Source: a virus. From it: a DNA stretch of 29,745 bases. The notes beneath the pieces were generated by a model. It saw only the letters and a program-made list of their open reading frames with translations, searched no databases and was not told the DNA's origin. Each line of letters starts with the position of its first letter. Position 1 is the first letter of the stretch. The translations under genes and the position numbers were made by a program. Shown here in pieces: positions 5,960 through 12,703 of the stretch. The DNA is taken from positions 1-29,745 of IMG/VR virus record IMGVR_UViG_3300032053_000364. One strand, 5' to 3'.

Positions 5960-6391
5960 ATGACAGAGGAAACCCGCGAAGACACAGAACAGACCCCTTC
6001 CGCCTGCCAGGCAGGCGCTCTCCCAAATGAGCTACAGCCCCACCATTGGGAGGCAAACGGATGGAAGTCTGCCGCTCCTAGCCTACCATCTTCCCTCTCC
6101 TCAAACAACAATCGACCCATCCAGCGCGTTCCCGCCGCCGTGTCCACCTCGCCACCAGCACGGGCGGCGGTCGCGACTTCTTTCCCTGCCCCGGCCCGCG
6201 AGGTTACGCACCCCAAGCTCTCCGAACGGGCCGGGGAGCAATCATCTCTTCACGTTTGCGCGTCTGTAGGAAAGGAGAGTGCCAGTGCGATAACCAGTCC
6301 AGCCAGACAAGAGAGTGCTAATCAGACGGGGGCCGCCCGTAACGAGGGCTCGGCTCGGGCGGCCCCACCAAGAAGGCGAGGTGAAACATGA
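5960..6391 (+). CDS. Doubtful leader ORF (143 residues)
   Basis: An open frame from ATG 5960, about 24 bases after the predicted PR start site, with AGGGAGAG as a possible SD. Its stop overlaps the ATG of the next gene (ATGA at 6388-6391), which would favour coupling. Against it, the protein is low-complexity, rich in Ser, Ala, Pro and Arg, and runs through a tRNA-like segment and two strong hairpins, with no recognisable fold. The same bases are better explained as a structured leader and attachment site. It may be partly translated, but I doubt it encodes a conserved protein. Confidence 0.2.
   Translation: MTEETREDTEQTPSACQAGALPNELQPHHWEANGWKSAAPSLPSSLSSNNNRPIQRVPAAVSTSPPARAAVATSFPAPAREVTHPKLSERAGEQSSLHVCASVGKESASAITSPARQESANQTGAARNEGSARAAPPRRRGET
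5998..6041 (-). other. attP core candidate: 5' half of a tRNA-Ala(GGC)
   Basis: On the minus strand, from 6041 downward, the sequence reads GGGGCTG (acceptor arm), TA, a D-arm of GCTC / ATTTGGGA / GAGC, G, CCTGC and the anticodon loop CTGGCAG with a GGC anticodon. After that the match to tRNA-Ala breaks down, and no T-arm or 3' acceptor strand follows, so this is not a working tRNA by itself. CGCCTGCC-A-GGCAGGCG (6001-6017) is a perfect inverted repeat across the anticodon stem-loop, the symmetry expected of a tyrosine-recombinase core site. With an integrase nearby, I read this as attP for integration into a host tRNA-Ala gene at the anticodon loop. Confidence 0.6.
6080..6108 (-). promoter_or_regulatory. 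Candidate promoter upstream of the half-tRNA
   Basis: On the minus strand TTGTTT (6108-6103) and TAGGCT (6085-6080) are 17 bases apart, about 39 bases upstream of the tRNA-Ala 5' end. The boxes are imperfect. Integration would join this half to the host 3' half, and this site could then drive the restored tRNA. Confidence 0.3.
6189..6236 (+). other. Strong leader hairpin A
   Basis: CCCCGGCCCG (6189-6198) and CGGGCCGGGG (6227-6236) are perfect 10-bp arms around a 28-base loop, in the transcribed leader of the early operon. There is no U-run after it, so it is not a classical intrinsic terminator. Confidence 0.5.
6329..6366 (+). other. Strong leader hairpin B before the first early gene
   Basis: GGGGCCGCCCG (6329-6339) and CGGGCGGCCCC (6356-6366) are perfect 11-bp arms around a 16-base loop, ending about 20 bases before the ATG at 6388 and just before its SD. 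There is no U-run. It could shape translation or RNA stability of the early transcript, or act as an antitermination signal. Confidence 0.5.
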
Positions 6392-6771
6392 GAGGACAAC
6401 CACAGCACAAGGCACTGGTCGGGGCCGTGCGGCCGATACGGCCCTCGGTAGTGCTACCGCGCTGGCCGGAGGAGCAGCTCCAGGCGCTCGAATACATGGC
6501 GAAGTTCTTCGGCCACATCCAGGTCGACTTCCGCCTGCGGTCCTTCGACGAGCGGCCGGCCATTCATATCGAGTGGCGGACGAACTGTACGAAGTGCGGG
6601 GCGACGCAGGCGGGCCACTACCTGCATCGCTTCTCCTGTGAGGAGCCAGTCTTCGAGACGAAGCTGGTCTACCACTACCAGCCGGACGAGGAGCGGCAGG
6701 CGATCCTTATGTCCCGCTTCGACATCCTGGAGACACTGAAAGACTGGAACGCGGAGTGGGCGGAGAGATGA
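6388..6771 (+). CDS. Hypothetical protein with CxxC motif, first early gene
   Basis: A 127-residue protein with GAGGTG as SD. Residues 30-60 (EEQLQALEYMAKFFGHIQVD) are helical. A single NCTKCGATQAGHYLH motif around residues 66-80, with Cys90 later, could bind a metal. The C-terminus is helical and charged (FDILETLKDWNAEWAER). It is the first clear gene after the early promoter and leader and overlaps the next gene by four bases (ATGA). Early phage proteins of this size often modify host functions, but no family is recognised. Confidence 0.65.
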   Translation: MRGQPQHKALVGAVRPIRPSVVLPRWPEEQLQALEYMAKFFGHIQVDFRLRSFDERPAIHIEWRTNCTKCGATQAGHYLHRFSCEEPVFETKLVYHYQPDEERQAILMSRFDILETLKDWNAEWAER

Positions 6772-7067
6772 GCGCGAAGGATGAGGCGTGGGCTGCCCTG
6801 GACAGGTGGATGACCCGCTGGTTCACGGGAGTCTCCAGCATAACGATGCACGAGGCCGATACGGTTCGCGGTCTTGTTGCGGCCATCGCCGCCGCCGCTG
6901 TCGCTGAGGCGCGAGCGCCGCTGGTGGAGGCGCTGAGAGACTGCCACGTCCTGCTTCAAGACGCCCACTATGAGTATGACTTGTTGGGACGGAACTTCTG
7001 TGGGCCAGATGTGGCAAAGGTCATTGAGGCCGCCGCCGCCGCCCTAGCGAAGGGAGAGACGCCATGA
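6768..7067 (+). CDS. Small hypothetical helical protein
   Basis: A 99-residue protein from ATG 6768, overlapping the previous stop as ATGA, with GGAGAG upstream; an in-frame ATG at 6756 is less well placed. It is mostly helical with an Ala-rich core (VAAIAAAAVAEARAPLVEAL). It shares a start (SAKDE) and an end (ALAKGETP) with the following gene, and the internal VAEARAPLVEAL resembles VAEAGAPLVAEV there. The two look like relatives derived from a duplicated early-gene unit. Function unknown. Confidence 0.6.
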   Translation: MSAKDEAWAALDRWMTRWFTGVSSITMHEADTVRGLVAAIAAAAVAEARAPLVEALRDCHVLLQDAHYEYDLLGRNFCGPDVAKVIEAAAAALAKGETP

Positions 7068-7678
7068 ACGCGAAAGATGAGCGCCTAGAACCCATACGTC
7101 AAGCCCTACGAGCGGCGGGACTTTTGACTGCTGATACCACACCAGTAGCCGAGGCAAAGATGGTCAGTGTAGCGGCTTGGCGGGGAACTCTCGCACTTAC
7201 AGACGGTAGCGATCAGTACGAGCGAACCGAGGCGTGTGTTCTCTATGAAATTGCGGTGGATGAACTCTGCGATGCCTACGCCGCCCTCTGTGTCGCTGAG
7301 GCGGGAGCGCCGCTGGTGGCCGAAGTGAAACGCTTGAAAGCCTGGGTAAACGATCTTCAGGCTGGAATGTATATCAACTGCGTGTACTGCGGGCACCGCT
7401 ACGGGCCGGATACCGAGGTCGCGGCGTCTATGGCGGAGGTTCTCAAGGAACACATCGCGCAGTGTGCCCAACATCCGCTGAGGGCGGCGATGGCCCAGGT
7501 TAGGGAGCTGGTGGAGGTACTACGCGCCGTCGAGTGGCCGGAGATACACCACCGGACGGCCATCATCGGAAGACTCTGCCCAGGCTGCGGCAACTGGAAG
7601 GGCGATGATCCCGACTACAACTACCACGCGCCCGACTGCCCCCTTGCTGCCGCTCTAGCCGTGAAGGAGACGCCATGA
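7064..7678 (+). CDS. Hypothetical protein with two Cys/His finger-like motifs
   Basis: A 204-residue protein overlapping the previous gene by four bases. Residues 105-145 contain CVYCGHRYGPD followed by HIAQCAQHPLRAA, a Cys2/His-Cys finger-like module that recurs in many phage hypothetical proteins. Near the C-terminus LCPGCGNW then HAPDCPLAAAL forms a second similar motif. Together they suggest two small zinc modules joined by helices. It shares its first and last residues with the preceding gene. A nucleic-acid or protein contact role is likely in general terms, but the specific function is unknown. Confidence 0.65.
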   Translation: MNAKDERLEPIRQALRAAGLLTADTTPVAEAKMVSVAAWRGTLALTDGSDQYERTEACVLYEIAVDELCDAYAALCVAEAGAPLVAEVKRLKAWVNDLQAGMYINCVYCGHRYGPDTEVAASMAEVLKEHIAQCAQHPLRAAMAQVRELVEVLRAVEWPEIHHRTAIIGRLCPGCGNWKGDDPDYNYHAPDCPLAAALAVKETP

Positions 7679-7932
7679 GTGACCCGGATCTCAAGGTGGG
7701 GCAACTGGCGCGGGTGCTCGACCCGAACGAGAGAACGGACGGGAAAGGTCCGGGCCCCTGGCACTACGGGAAGGTGGTCGCTTTCACTGCCGACGCCGGG
7801 GGCAGACAGCACCCCATCCTGGAGCTTCTGAGCGTTCTGATGCCCGGCTGCGCACAGGTGACCGGCTACTACTTCACCCGCATAGACAGGGAGCGCGTGG
7901 AGCGAGCGTTTCACACGTTCTCGGATAACTAG
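7675..7932 (+). CDS. Small hypothetical, SH3-like beta-rich protein
   Basis: An 85-residue protein with an ATGA overlap with the gene before it. The sequence LKVGQLARVLDPNERTDGKG then HYGKVVAFTADAGG reads like a small beta-barrel (SH3/KOW-type) with a long loop, ending in YYFTRIDRERVERAFHTF. No catalytic residues stand out. It belongs to the run of small early genes between the promoter and the nuclease. Confidence 0.55.
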   Translation: MSDPDLKVGQLARVLDPNERTDGKGPGPWHYGKVVAFTADAGGRQHPILELLSVLMPGCAQVTGYYFTRIDRERVERAFHTFSDN

Positions 7933-7945
7933 GAGGAAGGCGACG

Positions 7946-8314
7946 ATGACAGAAATGACCGTGAAGATAGACCCAGACGTAGTAGCGGCTCACATTCAGG
8001 CGGCCGTAGCGAAGGCGCTTGGGGAAAACCCCGATGCCCTTGTCAAGGCGGTCGTCGATGAGGCCATGAAGGTCAAGCAGAATAGCTACGACAAGAAGAC
8101 CGTCTTCCAGACAGGGGTTGAGAACATGATCCGGGAGGTGGCGAGCAAGGTCTTCCGTGAGTGGCTCGATACCAAGCGCGAGGATATCCGGAAAGCGATA
8201 GAGGCGCGCCTAAAGGCAGGCGGCGACGCTTTTGTAACCCAGGCAGCCGACAAGCTGGTCGCCGCATTGAGCGACAACTTCTATGTGAGCATAAGCCTCA
8301 AGGTAGAAGACTGA
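7946..8314 (+). CDS. Hypothetical helical protein
   Basis: A 122-residue protein behind an AGGAGGAAGG-type SD. It is almost entirely helical and charged, with regular hydrophobic spacing (VVAAHIQAAVAKALGE, EVASKVFREWLDTKREDIRK), and ends in a short beta strand (NFYVSISLKVED). Such proteins often form coiled-coil dimers. It lies directly before the nuclease gene with a 17-base gap. Function unknown. Confidence 0.6.
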   Translation: MTEMTVKIDPDVVAAHIQAAVAKALGENPDALVKAVVDEAMKVKQNSYDKKTVFQTGVENMIREVASKVFREWLDTKREDIRKAIEARLKAGGDAFVTQAADKLVAALSDNFYVSISLKVED

Positions 8315-8331
8315 CGAAGGAGGAAGGCGTC

Positions 8332-9330
8332 ATGACTACAACTACCGAACCCGTGGCCGGACTCTACGCCGCTCGGCTACGGGCGGACTTCGAGCACATG
8401 ATGGAGGCGCGGTCCAGCGTGGCAACCGCCCGCTGGAACAACCCGTCGCAGATGGGCCATCCCTGCGACCGCTTCCTCGTGCTGCGCCGGACGAAGGGCG
8501 CCGTGCAAAGGCCCTTCCCGCCGAGCCTACAGGCGCGGTTTCTCATGGGGACGGAGATCGGCAAGCTGGCCGTCCGCATGATCATGGACATGGGGTGGGA
8601 CGTGAAGAGCATCGAGCGTCCGGCGGAGTGGAAGCAGTACCAGATCTCCGGCCGCCCTGACCTGGAAGCGAGACCGTCCGGCAACGGCAACGGCCACGCC
8701 AAGTACGTTCCGTTCGAGGTCAAGAGCGTCCACCCTAACCTCATGCGGGGCGTGACGACCTACCAGGACATCATCCACAACAAGAACTGGCGTGTTCGCA
8801 ACTGGGTCAGCCAGCTCATGATCTACGAGCTGCTAGACGGCCACGAGGAGGGGATACTCCTACCCATCGGTCTGACGGGCTGGTGGGAGCCGGTCGCCGT
8901 ACCCCTGGACTACGAGCACGCTGAGACGCTGCTCAAGCAGTGCGAGCGGGTGAACGCGCACGTCGCCGCCGGCACGGAGCCGGAGCCGATCTGCGACCCC
9001 GATGTCTGCCCCGGCTGCTCGTTCTTCCAGACGCCCGCCTGCGACATCAGGCTCGCACTCTCGGCGGACGTCTCGGTGGAGACCGACGAGGAGACCATCG
9101 CCGAAGTCCGGCGAATGCTCGAACTCAAGCCGCTGTCCTCTGAGTATGTGGCCATCCAGAAGCGCCTCAAGACACGGTACGAGGGGGTGACGAACCTGCT
9201 GGTGCCGGACCTGTGTATCGTCGAGGGCAAGCTCCAGACGCGGAACGTGAAGGAGGCGCCGGCGCGCGTCGATGAGTTCTGGACGCTCAAGTACATGCCG
9301 CTGGCGGCGACGGGGGAGGAAGAGGAGTGA
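8332..9330 (+). CDS. PD-(D/E)XK nuclease, Cas4/AddB-like with Fe-S cysteines
   Basis: A 332-residue protein starting at ATG 8332 behind GGAGGAAGG; an ORF start further upstream at 8161 overlaps the previous gene and is rejected. Motifs of the RecB/Cas4 nuclease fold are present: GRPD at 107-110, EVK at 129-131 and QLMIY with Gln161 and Tyr165. Cys45 (GHPCDRF) plus Cys226, Cys229 and Cys237 (CPGCSFFQTPAC) have the one-plus-three spacing of the 4Fe-4S cluster in Cas4 and AddB. It should cut DNA from ends with metal help, in phage recombination or DNA processing. The following Gp3-like gene and the RusA gene support a recombination module. It is not near a CRISPR array. Confidence 0.8.
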   Translation: MTTTTEPVAGLYAARLRADFEHMMEARSSVATARWNNPSQMGHPCDRFLVLRRTKGAVQRPFPPSLQARFLMGTEIGKLAVRMIMDMGWDVKSIERPAEWKQYQISGRPDLEARPSGNGNGHAKYVPFEVKSVHPNLMRGVTTYQDIIHNKNWRVRNWVSQLMIYELLDGHEEGILLPIGLTGWWEPVAVPLDYEHAETLLKQCERVNAHVAAGTEPEPICDPDVCPGCSFFQTPACDIRLALSADVSVETDEETIAEVRRMLELKPLSSEYVAIQKRLKTRYEGVTNLLVPDLCIVEGKLQTRNVKEAPARVDEFWTLKYMPLAATGEEEE

Positions 9331-9331
9331 G

Positions 9332-9511
9332 ATGGCGTTAGAGGTGCTGTGTGATCAGTGCGGGGCCAGCGTTTTGAACCCGGAGAGACATTGGCAGACG
9401 TACCTCAACGGCCCGCCCGGCTGGAAGTTGCCGTCGGACTGGCGCCGCATCGAGAAGAGGGGTCAAGTCGTCTATCTATGTTACGAGTGCATCGCGGAGG
9501 ACGAGGAATGA
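9332..9511 (+). CDS. Small zinc-ribbon protein
   Basis: A 59-residue protein starting one base after the nuclease stop, with GAGGAAGAGGAG as SD. CDQCG at the N-terminus and YLCYEC at the C-terminus give a CxxC/CxxC zinc-ribbon pattern with about 38 residues between the pairs. Translation is likely coupled to the nuclease. Small zinc ribbons of this kind are common as unassigned phage proteins. Confidence 0.65.
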   Translation: MALEVLCDQCGASVLNPERHWQTYLNGPPGWKLPSDWRRIEKRGQVVYLCYECIAEDEE

Positions 9512-9618
9512 GTCGGCTGATCTTCTGGCTAGTATTCAACGGGCCGCGACTGCCGGGGCCCCTGGCGCCCTGGCTTATGAGTCTGGCGCTCGGTCGTCGA
9601 CCCCATCGCAGAAAGTGA
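9508..9618 (+). CDS. Very small basic hydrophobic protein (36 residues)
   Basis: The ATG overlaps the stop of the zinc-ribbon gene (ATGA) and the ORF is 36 residues long: MSRLIFWLVFNGPRLPGP, then a hydrophobic stretch (LAPWLMSLALG) and a basic end (RRPHRRK). The overlap and the following gene's spacing (nine bases, with its own SD) make it possible, but its size means chance cannot be ruled out. Confidence 0.4.
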   Translation: MSRLIFWLVFNGPRLPGPLAPWLMSLALGRRPHRRK

Positions 9619-9627
9619 GGGCGTGAG

Positions 9628-10911
9628 ATGGCAATTGGACGCTACAAGGGACTGGGCCGGCTGCCCCGCCTCGGCAAGATCCACCTCGGCGTCAAGGCGC
9701 TAAACGCCAACGGCGTCGAATACCCAAAGGCCGTCGACTACTTCGTCTGCCCACCGGAGCTCCAGGCGCTTGAAGGTATCGGCCCCAAGCCGCAGGAGCT
9801 CCGGGTCATGTTCTTGCAGAACGAGATCGACAGGGTTGCTTCGCTGTACTACCGGGCCTACGGCAGCGGGACCGGCCTCGTCTGCAAGGGCGACGGGGAG
9901 ATAGCCAGCGCCGTCGTCGACCTGGCGGCGTGGACGCGCGCAAAGAAGCAGGTCCAGGCGGGCATCTGGGCCACCTCGCAGTCGGCGAAGACGGAGCGGG
10001 TCGAGATACCCTGCGCTGGCGAGGGCGGTTACGGAGTCGATGCCTGCCCTCACTACGACGCGAAGAAGTGTCGGCGGGTGATGATGTTGCAGGTCGTGGT
10101 GCTCGGAGCGCCGCGGCTCGGCGTCTACCAGATCGACACCGGCAGCTACTACGGCACGGTCAACATCCTGGGCTGGCTGGAGATGATCCAGGGTCAGTTC
10201 GGCGGACGCATCGCCGGCCTGCCGATGATCCTGCGCCTCGTGCCCCAGGAGGTGACGGTAGAGGGCAAGAAGAAGACCGTGAGGGTGCTTCAACTGACGG
10301 CAGAGGGCGACGCCGAGCGGTTCCTCGAGCTCGCCATGATGCCGATTCGGGAGGCGATCGCCACCCGGACCCGTCTCGCCTTGCCGGAAGGCCGAGAGGC
10401 AGAGGTCCTCGAGGGCGACCTCGTCGAGCCGGACGAACAGGGCGCGGCGGTCTTCTGTGGCGACCCCTCGGAGTTGCCGGCGGAGGAGGAGGTCGAGGGA
10501 CTGACTACGCCAGCAACTCCACCGACGCAGGCAGGCCTCGACCTAGCGCCACCGGACTTCCCACCCGCGCCGCCGGAGGACCCGGAGGGCGACGACGGAC
10601 TCGCGGCGGAAGCCGACGCTGCTATTCAACAGCGAGGGGCAAAGGCCGGGCGTGGTACTGAGGGCAGGGGCGTTACGCCTTCCGCTCCTGCTGCTCCCCA
10701 GAGGGCTCCAACAGCCGCCCGGCCCGCCCCCCAACCTGCCCGAGGCACAGAGAGAGCTTGTGTGCATCTCTTAAAGTCTGAGGTCGCCCGCTTCGAGGCG
10801 ATAGCCAGGCAGAAGCACCTAGAAGGCGGCGTCTGCCTGTGCTGTGGGGGAGCCTACGGGCCCGCAGGAGGCGGCTACTGCAAGAGGTGTGAACCCAAGA
10901 CGACCGGATGA
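9628..10911 (+). CDS. Gp3/RDF-like phage protein with C-terminal zinc ribbon
   Basis: A 427-residue protein. Residues 1-240 match a phage family often annotated as Gp3-like or recombination-directionality-factor-like: LGKIHLGVKALNANG, VDYFV, GPKPQELRVMF, GTGLVCKGDGE, then the conserved YQIDTGSYYGTVNILGWLE, FGGRIAGLPMILRLVPQEV and KKKTVRVLQLTA. A Pro/Ala-rich linker (about 290-380) leads to a C-terminal zinc ribbon CLCCGGAYG...CKRC. Cys130-Cys139 and Cys148 may form another site. The phage integrase is of the tyrosine type, whereas phiC31 gp3 serves a serine integrase, so an excisionase role is doubtful. The position after the nuclease fits a DNA-binding or annealing partner. Confidence 0.55.
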   Translation: MAIGRYKGLGRLPRLGKIHLGVKALNANGVEYPKAVDYFVCPPELQALEGIGPKPQELRVMFLQNEIDRVASLYYRAYGSGTGLVCKGDGEIASAVVDLAAWTRAKKQVQAGIWATSQSAKTERVEIPCAGEGGYGVDACPHYDAKKCRRVMMLQVVVLGAPRLGVYQIDTGSYYGTVNILGWLEMIQGQFGGRIAGLPMILRLVPQEVTVEGKKKTVRVLQLTAEGDAERFLELAMMPIREAIATRTRLALPEGREAEVLEGDLVEPDEQGAAVFCGDPSELPAEEEVEGLTTPATPPTQAGLDLAPPDFPPAPPEDPEGDDGLAAEADAAIQQRGAKAGRGTEGRGVTPSAPAAPQRAPTAARPAPQPARGTERACVHLLKSEVARFEAIARQKHLEGGVCLCCGGAYGPAGGGYCKRCEPKTTG

Positions 10912-10947
10912 GCGACTGCCGCCTGACGGCAGAGAAAGAGAGTCAAG

Positions 10948-11265
10948 ATGCAGGCCTACAATCCCAACGCCACCTGTCCAAAGTGCGGCAGCGAGGACAT
11001 CGATACCCAGTTCCGTCCGACCAAACAGGTCGAGGACGTGGTTCTCGACGGGTACTCCTACGGCGAGTTCCTGCGGCGGGACTGCCAGAACTGCGGCTAC
11101 GCCTGGGGGCAACTGACGGTGGCCGAGGCCCAGAAGGAGATTGAGCGGGAGACCAAGCAGGCACTCCAGGAAGCCATTGGCAACGCTCGAGCTGAGGCGG
11201 CGATGGAGGCGCTTAAGACTGTCTCACCGGAGGGGGTGGACGAAGAGGCACCAACCCCCGCCTGA
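10948..11265 (+). CDS. Small zinc-ribbon protein
   Basis: A 105-residue protein with AAAGAGAG upstream of the ATG. CPKCGSEDIDT at residues 10-20 and CQNCGYAW at about 49-56 form a classic CxxC-n-CxxC zinc ribbon, followed by a charged helix (AQKEIERETKQALQEAIGNA). The same arrangement occurs in other phage proteins and in transcription-factor-like ribbons. It follows the Gp3-like gene after 36 bases that contain a 6-bp hairpin (CTGCCG/CGGCAG). Function unknown. Confidence 0.65.
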   Translation: MQAYNPNATCPKCGSEDIDTQFRPTKQVEDVVLDGYSYGEFLRRDCQNCGYAWGQLTVAEAQKEIERETKQALQEAIGNARAEAAMEALKTVSPEGVDEEAPTPA

Positions 11266-11289
11266 ATGAGCCGCCCGGTCAGCGGCGAA

Positions 11290-11321
11290 ACCGGCTGGTT
11301 GTGCGGGAACCGCCAGCCGGT
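11290..11321 (+). other. Intergenic hairpin, no U-run
   Basis: ACCGGCTGG (11290-11298) and CCAGCCGGT (11313-11321) are perfect 9-bp arms around a 14-base loop, in the 155-base gap 11266-11420. The same gap holds two copies of CCCGCGGGT (11341-11349 and 11382-11390). It may be an RNA structure that separates the two gene groups. Confidence 0.45.
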
Positions 11322-11420
11322 CGCGGGAGACCAGGTCCGGCCCGCGGGTTACTTCCGCCGGTCTCAACAGCCGTTCTCCTGCCCGCGGGTCGTGAAAAGA
11401 GCGACTAGCAGGGAGGCGAG

Positions 11421-11867
11421 ATGCCACGTAGTAGGGCATACCAGGACACCGGAGTTAGCGCCTACAAGACGCAGGAAGACCTTGACTCCCTGATTTCCAG
11501 GTACGGGGTTCAGATTACGCGGTGGACGAACTTCCCTGACCTCATCCGCTTCGAGTTCCAGCTTAACCGCGTCGGTTATCGCGTAGATGTCCCCGTCCCG
11601 CCTGGCCGCGATGCAAAAGAGCGCGACCAGTTGCGACGCGAGAAGGCGCGCGTCCTGTTCTACTACATGAAGGCTAAGATGACCGCCGCCGAATCTGGCG
11701 TCGCCGATCTCGCCCACGAGTTCCTCTCCTTCATGATCACCGGCACGGACCGCGTGTTCTTCCAGGACGTTGACGACGCGATGCAGCAGGGCGCTCGTAG
11801 CCTGCCGTTCGGGCAGGATTCCCCCCTGCTGACTGAGGGAAAAGGGGACAACCCCGGAGTCGACTAG
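11421..11867 (+). CDS. Conserved phage hypothetical protein
   Basis: A 148-residue protein with CAGGGAGG as SD. It matches a recurring phage pattern: YKTQEDLDSLISRYGVQI at the start, a beta strand (FPDLIRFEFQLNRVGYRVDV) and then a helix with REKARVLFYYMKAKMTAAESG that leads into HEFLSFMITG. Phage proteins of this shape are usually found near recombination or replication genes. It directly precedes RusA (12-base gap), so a role in the same process is likely, but no biochemical activity is known to me. Confidence 0.65.
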   Translation: MPRSRAYQDTGVSAYKTQEDLDSLISRYGVQITRWTNFPDLIRFEFQLNRVGYRVDVPVPPGRDAKERDQLRREKARVLFYYMKAKMTAAESGVADLAHEFLSFMITGTDRVFFQDVDDAMQQGARSLPFGQDSPLLTEGKGDNPGVD

Positions 11868-11879
11868 CAAGGAGGCAAC

Positions 11880-12410
11880 ATGCCAGCAAGGACGTTCGAC
11901 GTGTTCGTGCGCGGCATCCCGAAGCCGCAGGGCTCCGGTCGCGCCTTCCTCAACAAGAAGACTGGACAACCCATCTACGTCAGCAAGACGCGCAACGTCA
12001 GTGAGTGGCGTCAGGCGGTCAAGGGCATCGTGGCGTGGCAGTGGGAAGGGCCACCGATCGACGGCGCCGTCGCCCTCTCGCTGGTCTTCATCTCTACCCG
12101 CCCGAAGTCGGCCCACAAGCGGGTCTTCCACACCGTTACGCCGGATGTCGACAAGCTCACGCGCGCTGTCAGCGACGCCTTGAAGGGCGTGGCCTACACC
12201 GACGACTCACGGGTCATCAGCAGCGCACCTACCAAGCTCTACGGCGACGAGCCGGGCGTCCACATCCTGCTACGTGAAATCGAGAGTCCCGACGATCTCT
12301 TCGCGTTCTATCTGGCCCACGGCCAGCGAGTGTTCGACCTGCTGAATCCCCTCGAAAGGAGTCAACATGGCAAAAGCAACACCGAAGAAGGACCCCCAGC
12401 AGCACTTTGA
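11880..12410 (+). CDS. rusA: RusA-type Holliday junction endonuclease
   Basis: A 176-residue protein with AAGGAGG as SD. It carries the RusA motif TPDVDKLTRAVSDALKGVAY then TDDSRVI: Asp89, Asp91 and Asp109 match the acidic residues of E. coli RusA (Asp70, Asp72, Asp91) and Arg95 lies at the position of its Lys76. It should cut four-way junctions to resolve recombination or replication branches before packaging. The C-terminal 40 residues (ERSQHGKSNTEE and onward) go beyond the domain and overlap the next gene by 44 bases. It belongs with the nuclease and Gp3-like genes in one recombination module. Confidence 0.85.
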   Translation: MPARTFDVFVRGIPKPQGSGRAFLNKKTGQPIYVSKTRNVSEWRQAVKGIVAWQWEGPPIDGAVALSLVFISTRPKSAHKRVFHTVTPDVDKLTRAVSDALKGVAYTDDSRVISSAPTKLYGDEPGVHILLREIESPDDLFAFYLAHGQRVFDLLNPLERSQHGKSNTEEGPPAAL

Positions 12411-12672
12411 GGAGGAGTTCCTCGAAGACACCGAGCTGGAACAACTCATCACCGACCGCCTGCTGACGGCGGAGGCAGCGCGGAAGCACGGGAGCGCCAA
12501 CCGCAAGTTGAAGGACGCGATAGCGAAGAGGGGCCTCAAGGACGACGTCCGCTACCGGGTCGACCAGTACGTCTTCCGGCTGGCGAGCCACAGCCGCGCG
12601 GCGCATGAGGTCGACGGCGGCACCACCCGGCGCTTCGCCGAGCTGGAGGTTGTGAGCGAGGGCGAGGAATAG
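12367..12672 (+). CDS. Hypothetical protein overlapping RusA
   Basis: A 101-residue protein with the strong SD AAAGGAG seven bases before the ATG, inside the end of rusA. It is acidic at the N-terminus (QHFEEEFLEDTELEQLIT) and then helical and basic (AARKHGSANRKLKDAIAKR), ending in FAELEVVSEGEE. The 44-base overlap in another frame and the good SD suggest translational coupling with RusA. No domain is recognised. Confidence 0.6.
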   Translation: MAKATPKKDPQQHFEEEFLEDTELEQLITDRLLTAEAARKHGSANRKLKDAIAKRGLKDDVRYRVDQYVFRLASHSRAAHEVDGGTTRRFAELEVVSEGEE

Positions 12673-12674
12673 GG

Positions 12675-12703
12675 CGCGGCAGTAACCCCGCTGTCCTGCC
12701 GCG
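12675..12703 (+). other. Intergenic hairpin, no U-run
   Basis: CGCGGCAG (12675-12682) and CTGCCGCG (12696-12703) are perfect 8-bp arms with a 13-base loop. A second, imperfect GC stem follows (GGGTTCGGGCT against CGGCCCGACCC, 12712-12752). They fill the 101-base gap before the gene at 12774. Confidence 0.45.

Noticed and set aside
5998-6041. A complete functional tRNA-Ala gene
   Set aside because: The 3' half of the anticodon stem is mismatched and there is no T-arm or 3' acceptor strand in the following minus-strand sequence.
5845-6216. Leftward ORFs overlapping the half-tRNA, with GCSSFGRAPAWQAEG-type peptides
   Set aside because: This peptide pattern is the well-known artefact of translating tRNA genes. 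The frames cross the divergent promoters and have no SD.
8332-9330. Cas4 as part of a CRISPR system
   Set aside because: No repeat-spacer array and no cas1 or cas2 are visible. The nuclease is in a phage recombination module.
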